A stretch of DNA of 64,000 nt, taken from contig OX638131.1 of NCBI GenBank assembly GCA_951804985.1, positions 90,966,349-91,030,348 on the forward strand. The letters are read 5' to 3'. The DNA comes from Dryomyza anilis. Taxonomy: Eukaryota > Arthropoda > Insecta > Diptera > Dryomyzidae. Below, piece after piece: positions 55,435 to 64,000 of the stretch. Both the position numbers and the translations under genes were made by a program. Every line of letters begins with the position of its first letter. Position 1 is the first letter of the stretch. Under the pieces are notes generated by a model, which made no database searches, was not told the DNA's origin, and saw nothing but the letters and a program-made list of their open reading frames with translations.

Positions 55435-56480
55435 AATATTTTTTCCAAAGACATAATGATACATTTATTAATTCTTCATATAAATTTGGCCAATTAACTG
55501 CAGAGATTTTTAAAATCCTTAGTATTGATGGTTTAAGGACGAGATAGAAAATTAAAATGTACTACAGAAAAGATCCTTAGCTGAATGCCTACATTTGGTT
55601 TTCAGTCAAGAAATTTATATCTAATACTGTTTTCCAGAAATGTTACTAAGAAAATTTTGTATTTACCAGATATTTGGGAGTGAATACCACGAAATCCTGA
55701 CGTGATAGAACATAATTTTATAGTATTATAAAATGTTTGACACATTCAGGATATTAAAAATAAAGCCAAATCCTTGGCACCGTTAAAAGATCATTCGATT
55801 TTGAGCTACGAAAAACTTTTGTATTTTTCAGTTTCATATAAAAGAAAAAATACTTTGCAGTGCTCACACCCAGAAAAAAATACTATATAAATAATAGTTT
55901 TTTACTATTAAAAATAGTCAATAGGATAAATTATTATTTTAATCGGAAAATACCAATAAATACTAAAAAACACCTATTGAGTTTATATGAAAAGATTTAT
56001 TTTTGTATACTATTAAATCAATAATTGTCCTATTGACCAGTTGTAATGGAATTTGAGGGAATTTTTGGATGCAGTATTAGAGAAACTATAGCTCGAAAAT
56101 CTTTGATATATTTGGCAATTTTTTATGTTTATTTTTTTCCATGGACAATATGATACATTTGTACATTTGAAATTGGTCGATTATATAGATTGATCCTTTA
56201 AAAATCATTAATATTGATATTAAAAGGACAAGATAGAAATTTAATATGTACTACAGATATGAAGCTTTGGATAGTGTCTACATTTGATTTTCAGACAACG
56301 AATCCATAACTACTACAGTTTTCTTAATAAATCAACGGTATTATTGCGGTCACTTTATGACCTTTATATCTCCTAAACCTGACGTTATAGAACATAAGTT
56401 TGTTGGGTGAAATTGCGTCAGGTTACTCAAGGATTCTAAAAAAAATGTAAAATCTTCGCCACTAAATTTAGTGTCGCACT
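55435..56480. repeat. Two-copy duplication (~350-400 bp unit) around a MITE
   Basis: 55435-55830 and 56140-56480 share, in order, 'atgatacattt', 'aggac(g/a)agatagaaa', 'gtactacagat', 'ctacatttg(g/a)ttttcag' and 'cctgacgt(g/t)atagaacata'. The copies are well diverged. A MITE (55867-56074) lies in the interval between them. Confidence 0.75.
55867..56074. mobile_element. MITE with CACCCAGAAAAA end, copy 2
   Basis: Same family as 26629-26853, starting CACCCAGAAAAAAATAC and sharing the interior. The right end is decayed ('gaatttttggatgcag'). Confidence 0.8.
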
Positions 56481-56549
56481 GTGTAATTGGTTTATCAGTT
56501 TGTTACATCCAGAAAGACCGACAAAAAATTTCAACATTACTTTAAAATG

Positions 56550-56670
56550 ATATATACACTCTCAGAAATATATTGTCATTTCCGACAATATTGTAACAAT
56601 CTTGATGTTCAAAATAGATCTCATGATCAGATTGTCAAATATTGTCGGTTTGACAATTATATTGTTCTTC
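56550..56670. repeat. Short inverted repeat 'attgtc...gacaat'
   Basis: 'atattgtcatttccgacaat' and 'attgtcggtttgacaatta' form a small stem-rich block, possibly a MITE end. Limits are unclear. Confidence 0.4.
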
Positions 56671-56789
56671 ACTACTTTTATAATTCGTTTTTGTTTAGGA
56701 AATAGAAATTAATTTTAATTACTTTTCTGACGCTAAACCTAAACATGATAAAGCTAAGTATAAAATACAAAAATAATCAGATAAAATAA

Positions 56790-57070
56790 TTAATAAACAT
56801 AATTTTGCAGGCATTACATATATCTTTGGAGCTTTATGCAAACAAAAGTATTATTTCATTGCCAAACATTATTATAATAACAGTAAAACATATTTTTGTT
56901 TTCGTTCACACATATTTATGTTCAGAATGAATAATTTTCGGTGTTCTTGCAAACATATATATGTTTGAATTTGAAAAACATTTTATTTACATGTAAACAT
57001 ATTTATGTTTACATTTAATATTAATGTAAAAATAGTAAATGTAGTGCTAATATCTTCTTTACACAATATA
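56790..57070 (+). mobile_element. AT-rich repeat with 'aaacatatttatgttt' motif, copy 2
   Basis: Inverted relative of 27774-28016. Several palindromic 'aaacatatatatgttt' words are present. Confidence 0.65.
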
Positions 57071-57100
57071 CTTTTTTTTCCTATTTTTAAATTGCATTTT

Positions 57101-57204
57101 TATACCCTACACTAAGAGTGAAAGGGTATATTCAGTTTGGTATGCCGTTTCTAACACCCAGAAGGAAGCATCTCCGGTATGGAAAAGTATATATATTCTT
57201 GACC
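57101..57204 (+). repeat. Dispersed 'TATACCCTACAC' repeat, copy IV (first 104 bp)
   Basis: Matches the first ~104 bp of copy II closely, from TATACCCTACACTAAGAG to 'atatatattcttga', then switches to another repeat. Confidence 0.85.
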
Positions 57205-57207
57205 AAT

Positions 57208-57278
57208 ATTGATATGGTGATTTCGAATTACGTTATAATTACATTCTAGCATATTTAAACAAATCTTTTCTATCCGTG
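57208..57278 (-). mobile_element. Terminal segment of a TA-flanked repeat (CACGGATAG end), copy 2
   Basis: Reverse complement of 25325-25395. The end reads CTATCCGTG before TA at 57279-57280. Confidence 0.65.
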
Positions 57279-57280
57279 TA

Positions 57281-58718
57281 GTAATCTAAATGATGTTTGG
57301 AGTGATAACTAAAGGGATAAGTGGTATCCATTCCAAAGTTGACAATTATTTCGAGATAATAAATAAGTTAATAAACTAAACTATACTAAACTAAAAGTAA
57401 ATTAGAAATTACTGTCTCCACAAATTACATAAATATTGAATGACTTAAAAAATGTGTAAAACAATGAATTGTAAAACTTTTTAGATAAATCACGTGCTGA
57501 ACACTATTATGACAATTATGCAAGAACTAAAATTCAATTATACGCCAAGTATTATTATTATAGTTAAATGTTTTGGTTTATAGCAAGTTTATTGACCTTC
57601 TTTTGTCTGCTGTTTGTTTTTATTTAATTCTGATTGTTTTCGTTGTTTAACTAATTGCAGTGAATTGTTTTATTTTCAACCTTGACTTCTTCATATATAA
57701 AGAAAAAAATCGCAATTAAATGATTTTTTTGTACTTTGAACGCAACGACAGCGATTACTCAGTTTGTATATACTTTTATTGAATAGATTAACAGACATAT
57801 AAGAAAAATAAAATAAATGCAAAAAATGTTTAAAGATTATTAATCTTTTTTTATTTATTACGTAGGTGTATTGGGTGATAGTGAAAATTAGTTTGGACCT
57901 CAGCGCGTGTTGCAGTTTATTGGGAAATGCGATTGTAGTGAGTAATGGATTTATGAATCATAATTATAAATTAGATAAATTAATTTTTACTATATGTGAT
58001 GTATAGAAAATAATTATATTGTAATTTGTAAAAAAAATATTATAAAACCACAAAATTGAAATAAAAGCATGTATTTTCATTTAAAATGAAAATACAAAAA
58101 GAAAATCTAGAAATAATTGTAATTTAAATTAGTCCCCAACTAAATTATCTTAAATACAAGATATATAAAATATCTGTAAAGCTTTTTGCCGTCATTTCTC
58201 TTGCACAGCATGAGGTCATCTACTAAACTTGAACTTGAATTTTACACAATCTGAATCTGGATATTACACTGAAGATATTTTATTTACTAAAAAGCTTTTT
58301 TTTTTGTGCATTTTATGCAAAATTATTCAGTAATATATTTTAAAAATATTAAATTTAACTATTTTTGTTTCAAAATATTCGTAAAAAAATTTTAATGAAT
58401 AAAAATTGAAAAAGTCTTTTAAAAAAAGTCCTCATAAAACAATGAAAAGTAACATTTATGAAAATTAAATATTTAAGAATTTATCGAAAAAAAAAAATGT
58501 GGAAAAATATGAATTTTGATAAAAGCTAAAAAGTTACGATTGAAGCTTACGATAAAAGAAGCTTTTAAAAAAAGAACCCGATAAATTAGTTTTTGTATTA
58601 AAAAGAAAAATGCTCAAAAGGTTTAAAAATGTTCAAAAAAATCTTCAATTTTAATGATGATGTCATTAATTGTGATAATCGGAATCTTATGAGGACTAAA
58701 GAAGTATGTAACAAATCG
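57281..58718. other. 1.4 kb AT-rich, nothing recognised
   Basis: No gene, inverted ends or window-internal similarity was noticed. 57545-57680 is T-rich with 'gttgtttaactaattgcag', a splice-acceptor-like word without a supported exon. Confidence 0.4.
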
Positions 58719-59040
58719 TATGTGGGACCATTCCACACCAAATTGACCAAAAAGAGTAAAATGTGTGCATTTACCCTCTCGATTCAAATGAACTTTGGGC
58801 AACTTATAAAGAGTATCGAGGATCATTTTGATTGATCATTTTTTTACGACCACTACTTCCAGAGATACAATGGTTCAACGTTGCAAAAAATCACATTTGT
58901 ATGGTTTTTCATATATCAAATATCTCCTGAACAAGAGAAGCTAGGAACCATGTCGTATCGTTTTAAAGCTAATAAAGCAATCTTTTTGAAAATTTAAGCT
59001 GTAACTTCAAAACTAGAACATGTTGCCAATGGTCATTATC
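58719..59040. repeat. Probable dispersed repeat, 'gaccattccacacc' start
   Basis: 'gtatgtgggaccattccaca' opens a stretch with words such as 'tatcaaatatctcctgaac' that is typical in layout of fly dispersed elements. No second copy lies in the window, so this is a tentative call. Confidence 0.3.
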
Positions 59041-59088
59041 CCTTTATCAATTAACCAAATATCATTGAAATCAAAGAAGGTGTGGAAT

Positions 59089-59986
59089 GATAAATATCAA
59101 ACGTGCCTAAGTCCACTTTTCAAAATTTTTGAGGTTTTAGTCAATATATACCTTAAGAAGCATATTGTATTAAGTTTAGTGACTCCAACTAGAATAGTTT
59201 GGGAGAAAAAAATACTTTAATTTTCATGTTTTATCAAAACTGACTAAGTCCATGTATTCATAAAAATCAAATTTGCCTAAGTCCCTCTCAACCAATCACA
59301 TGGCGATATGGCCCCTGTCATCACTGTAAGTTTGCAAAGAACTTGTACTGTAGGAGAATGTTTTAATGTTTTTAAAGGTTTAAATGGACAACAATATTGC
59401 AATTACTATTCCAATTAATTAAAAAAAAATTTTAAAAAATCATAAGGTCATAAATAAATGCGAAAATACAATTTATAAAATTATTTATAAATTGTGTATA
59501 GTAGATTCACTTCCTGTCTCTGTCTTTTAATACTTTTGCACATGGCCGCATTCTATCTTCCCCCTGTGGTATCAATAATTTCAAAACTTGTATACCTACA
59601 TATAATTAAAAATATTTTTACTTGTTTTACTTCTGAAACACTATCATCGAACGACGTACTATCACCGAGTACGTTCCCGTATTTCATACTTCATTTTTGT
59701 CATTTTGTTTTTTCAAATCTGCCTAAGTCCATATGACATTTTTTCAAACGTGGCTAAGTCCATAGGGTAAATATCAAATGAGCCTAAGTCTAATATAAAA
59801 ACATATTTATTTTAAATTCAACGTAATTCTTGGTTATTTTAAGCTTACGCAATGGTTACATATTAAATATAAATTGTAATAAACCAAATTTGCAATCAAA
59901 AAATCAAATATTTCGCAAAAAAAGTAAAAAAAACTCAATTTACCTAAATGTGGTTATATTGGACTTAGGCACGTTTGATATTTATC
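59089..59986. mobile_element. 0.9 kb TIR element with internal copies of its end motif
   Basis: The left end GATAAATATCAAACGTGCCT and its continuation AAGTCCA (59089-59115) are mirrored exactly at 59960-59986. The word GCCTAAGTCC or close variants recurs inside at 59241, 59273, 59718, 59750 and 59782. The fourth and fifth of these are accompanied by 'aaatatcaaatgagcctaag', nearly a third terminus. No transposase frame. Confidence 0.75.
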
Positions 59987-60570
59987 TACACAATTGTGGA
60001 AATTGATATACCTACTATTTTCAATTTGAATATGAATCAAAAATAAATTAATTTTTAAGACAATATATATATTTGAGGGAAGTTTGGATGTATGTCTGGA
60101 CTAAAAAAACATGTTCAATACACACGATTTTGGACTAATTTAGGGCACTTTATGTATTTTTGAAAAGGAAAACCAACCAAAATGGAGTAATTGTTGAGTG
60201 CAAAATCTCTAAAAAATAAGGAGGTTTTAGGAGTATTTAAAATAATCATATATATGAGATATTTTAGGCTCTTAAAAGTGTGCAGTCTACCCAGGTTTCG
60301 GGAGGCGTTTTTAGGCTCTTTGAGATGCTAACTTATGAATTTTTTATTTGATTTGGCCTTGGTGCCCTCTAGCATTTTAGAGCATTTTTTGGCATTTTAG
60401 TACTCACATATAATTGTATTAGGTATTTATTAAGTATTAAAAGTCCCATAAATATAAGGGATTTTAGGCTCATAAAATGGTGCGCATATATAAAAGTAAC
60501 TCTTAAAAATATGACTCATATTGTTCGGAAAAGAAAAAAAAATATAGTTTATACTAACATTTCTTTCAGT
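59987..60570. other. Intergenic; repeated 'attttaggctc' word
   Basis: 'gatattttaggctcttaaaa' (60260), 'tttttaggctcttt' (60308) and 'gggattttaggctcataaaa' (60460) suggest a degenerate local repeat. No gene. Confidence 0.4.
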
Positions 60571-60575
60571 CAGTG

Positions 60576-62594
60576 CACAGTATGCCCAAAAGCTCTTAAA
60601 TCATCCGATTTTAAAAATTTAAAAAGGGGTGTACAGAGGGAACTTGAGAGAACTTAAGTTTAAAAATTTGATTTTTGTATCTTTAATTAGTCTTTCTTAA
60701 TTTCCCATACGAAATACAAAATTGTCTAGACTAGAATCCAGTTTAGTATTTTGTATGGGAAATTAGGCAAAACTAACATTGAAATTTATTGAATATATCT
60801 ATCGCTATCTTACAACTTTTACCGAATATATACTTCAAAATTAATAAAAAATAATTTGGGAATATATACTTTATAAGCGTAGATAACAGTTTTATGACAA
60901 GTCCTTTTAAAAAACTAATATTTTCGGAAATAATGTTGTCCTTCGACGGGCAAAATATAAGTAAGGCTAAAAAGAACTAATTTATATAATTGCATACCTA
61001 AATTTTTACGTTGGGCTTTGAAAACTTTTCTGCAGGTTTGCAAAATCAAAATAAAATTAAAAATACGAAATTTTAATATATAAGTGTTTGGTATCATTGA
61101 AAATAAAAGTTTTTAAGGAAGCTATGTGGCGAATATAAGGAAAATCTGTATATAGTATTTTGAAAAATAAGAAATAGATATAAAATAATAATATAGCAAA
61201 AAAAAAATCTTTAAATATGATTAAATATATCTAAATAAGTATTAACCTCATTAGCATGAAATTCTTACTAAATATATACTAATTTTATGTTCTTTTGCTT
61301 TTTTAAAACATTTTTAGGAATATATATTATAAAGTGAGATATAACGGTTTTAATCTAAGACCCTTTAATAAAAATGAGTATTTTTGGAAAAAAAGCTGTC
61401 CTGCACAATAAGTGAGGGGGAGGAAAATACGTAGAAATCACTCATCCTTAAAATTGTTTAACTTAAAATTTGATTTTGGACTTTGAACACTTCTCTGCAG
61501 GGGGCCAAAGTAAAAAAAAAATTAAAAGCTTGAACTTTGACAAGTATTTCCAGATTGGTTGGTTAAATAAATTTTAGATAATTTTTATACCGAAAAAAAT
61601 ACTGTATTAAAAATAACTAAAAATGTCTTTAAAATAAATACATATGTATTTGATTTACGTTCAAAAGCATATGTATTTATTTTTACTAAACTGTAGTTAG
61701 TTTTATATGGAAAATTACTACATAAGTAAATTATTTTTTCATATTTAGAGACATTTTAATAGGGCTGTTAATTTTGAGATTTTATATAATAAATTCAATT
61801 TTAATCAAATTTTTATAAAAACAATTAACTTTAAGTGATACATATTTTTCTATACAGGGGAATTTATAGTAAATGTATAGAATATAATTTATATAAGTAT
61901 TTATAATAATATGTAAATAATTTATAATAGAACATTAAACTATAATCCACAAAATAATTGCATAATACATTTTATGTATTATGTAGTATACGTATTTCAA
62001 AATAAAAACTACAGAAAACAAATACATACTACATATTCTGCAATATGTAGAAAACGAATTTCTATTACATTGTGTAGTAAAATCCAGACAAATTAATACA
62101 AATGTATTAAAAAACGATCAAAATGTAATTTTTAAAACGAAGACATAAATCGAAGACATCGGTGTATCATTTAAAAGTTTTACAGTAATCTTATCTTTCA
62201 AAAGAATATAACAAAAGTACATGTTATTGGAGAAGAAAAATTATTACAGAGATTTGCGTAGTATACGTCCAATTTTCTAAAAAAAATAGAAAACAACAAA
62301 AAATCGGTTTTCAGTTTATGAGTTATGTGTTAATTATTTATAGAAGTCCTATACAAATATTTTGATTTAAAATGTACAATCTATTTATAAATATGTAAAG
62401 TAGTCTTCAAAAATAAAAAAAAATCATGTTCAAGTCTATATCTTTAAAACTAAACAAGATATTTTCTCAAGTAAGCTCATGTTCTTTAGATCTCAATGAA
62501 AACTTAAGTTCTCCCAAGTTCTCTCTGTACAACACTTTGTAAATTTTTAAAATACTGAATTTCAACCGATTTAAGAGCGTTTGGGCACACTGTG
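60576..62594. mobile_element. 2.0 kb non-autonomous element with Transib-like ends
   Basis: The left end CACAGTATGCCCAAA and, reversed, the right end CACAGTGTGCCCAAA start inverted repeats that stay similar for about 85 bp (through 'gctcttaaat', 'gtacagag', 'gaacttg', 'gagaacttaag'). CAGTG flanks both sides directly (60571-60575 and 62595-62599). CAC[A/T][A/G]TG ends and 5-bp duplications characterise Transib transposons. The interior has a diverged direct duplication (60855-61095 and 61300-61545, both with 'ctgcagg' and 'aaatt') and no ORF. Assignment is by ends only. Confidence 0.65.
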
Positions 62595-62599
62595 CAGTG

Positions 62600-64000
62600 T
62601 AGCATCTTCCTAATCAACTTTGACCCAATGCTTCGAGCAAAATCGCACAGCTTTAAAGAAGTTCCAGCGCAGAGCTTTTATTTGCATGATTAATATATAT
62701 GAGATAATATCTGTTCAATGCTACCAGACAAACAGACAGACACATGGGAGGAGCTTTTAAACGCAGAAACATTCCATGAGCTTCCGCGTGACGATCAGCT
62801 GGTGCAGATCACAACAGCAACGAGAGACACACGACGACAACAACTACAAATGTATTCAAAAAATAACAATAAATATATAAAAAATACAAGAAATACAAAG
62901 AAAAGCTCTCTGGCAGGTATAATGTGCGCGAAATGCTGCGAATAGTTGAGGGCGCGTCAGATTTATAGTAACTGCGAACGCGATCGGCAGCAAGAAAGTT
63001 GTGCTTCGAACAAAACAAATTAATATTATTAATAAATATAAGGAAATATTTAAAAAATAAATAAAAGTGTTTAAAGAAAACGACGACGACCAAAAAAGAT
63101 GCGACGCGAAAGATCAATTTGAATAACCTTACTTTTACAAGAATGTGAGATTTTTTTTGGAGTGCTCAGTTTACTTTTTTGATATGATTTATTTTTTGTT
63201 ATTTTTGTTTATTTTATTACTATAAAATTTGTGTTTTTTTTATTGTTGTTTTAATTAACGTTATTTTCTTTTGTTATCTGCACAAATGAAGTTTTCAAAA
63301 AACATGTGGTGTTGATCGTGAAAGCTTTTTTTTTATTTAATTTCATTGATAAAAAATTTGCGATTATATTTATTATTTTTTGATATTTCACCAAGTGAAC
63401 CAATTTATTAATTGTGCCGCTTCCTTTACAGCTGTTTCAACGCGCGCGCTCAACGCACGTCAAATCGGAAAGGTTAACGCATAAAAAAGCACACGAAAGC
63501 ACATTGAAAGTGTTGTTTTTTATGAGGAAGGTAAACGCATTTAAAAAAAAAAACAAAAATACAAATGAATTAACAAGAATAATAAAAAAAGTAAAAAGAA
63601 AAATTAAAAAAAAAAAATAATAAAAAGTTTATTAAAATACAACAGCAATAAATCTACAACAACAAAGGCTACAAGTGCCACTATCAAATGCGTAGTGTAT
63701 AAATGAATGAAAAAATCACATTTGAAAAAACTAATATTTTTTGATAATTTTTTGTTATTGCAAAAATTACAAATAAAATAAAAAAGTTTACCATTAATAA
63801 CGCAACATTTTGCCAACATCGAAACAGTCCATCAGAAGTGGGTCAACTGCTTGGACGCACACACGAGCCAAGTACCACGCTTCAGTCGAATTTAGCCAAT
63901 ATTCAGCCTCAACAACGCAGTGAAGAGTTTTAAGCGTCATTGAAGCAAAACATATAAAAAAAAATTGCAAAATAAAAAATTTACAAATAATTTCAAAAAT
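62600..64000 (+). promoter_or_regulatory. Possible promoter / 5' UTR region of a gene beyond the window
   Basis: 62600-63120 and 63400-63960 are less repetitive than the preceding DNA, rich in CAACAA/ACGACG words, and free of transposon signals. Initiator-like TCAGTC occurs at about 63882, followed by a purine-rich leader with no long frame. 'gctctctggcaggtataatg' (62909) could be a donor site. The longest + frame (62718-62945, 75 codons) has no recognisable motif. This is suggestive only. Confidence 0.3.

Overview
The window looks like AT-rich nuclear DNA of a higher fly (Diptera, Schizophora). The clues are two secreted acid-lipase genes of the fly Lip3-like type with GT-AG introns, a mariner relative with DD41D catalytic spacing (the 'rosa' type first known from tephritid fruit flies), RNase H-bearing and RTE-type LINEs, and many small TA-flanked inverted-repeat elements. 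A tephritid or related fly is plausible, but the species cannot be read from the sequence. Nothing suggests a prokaryote, plasmid or virus.

Only two host genes are well supported. A three-exon lipase lies on the + strand (19968-22437, 407 aa). A two-exon lipase paralogue lies on the - strand (50595-46841, 409 aa) and has a 2.5 kb first intron filled with repeats. Both keep a signal peptide, the GxSxG serine, the Asp and the His. They share the position and phase of intron 1, and only the first has a second intron. The last 1.4 kb (62600-64000) has the look of a promoter or 5' UTR for a gene beyond the window, but no coding exon is visible.

Layout. 1-6240: a hAT fragment, a palindromic mariner-derived MITE and a 3 kb degenerate satellite. 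6241-13259: a TA-flanked inverted-repeat element split by two nearly identical LINE copies, the second with an intact 1216-codon ORF2. 13785-14845: inverted arrays of a degenerate 15-mer. 15603-19612: two long 9-bp minisatellites around an 0.8 kb unique spacer. 19968-22437: lipase 1. 22700-28340: a degenerate minisatellite, a complete hAT element with 8-bp target duplication and a nested 3-bp-TSD MITE, then several MITEs. 28770-37700: a 15-bp minisatellite, dispersed 'TATACCCTACAC' repeats, foldbacks, MITEs, an (AT)n tract and a tRNA-derived SINE. 37794-46640: mariner remnants, a Jockey/CR1-like LINE fragment, a SINE, a truncated hAT and a decayed RTE LINE. 46755-50595: lipase 2. 51423-62594: a foldback carrying an inserted dispersed repeat, a near full-length dead rosa-type mariner, local duplications, a TIR element with internal copies of its end motif, and a 2 kb element with Transib-like termini (CACAGTR heptamers, 5-bp target duplication).

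No new multi-gene system is apparent. The most unusual structures are the paired 9-bp minisatellites, the Transib-like non-autonomous element, the mariner-derived palindromic MITE family, and the foldback whose intact arm reveals the exact ends of a dispersed repeat family.
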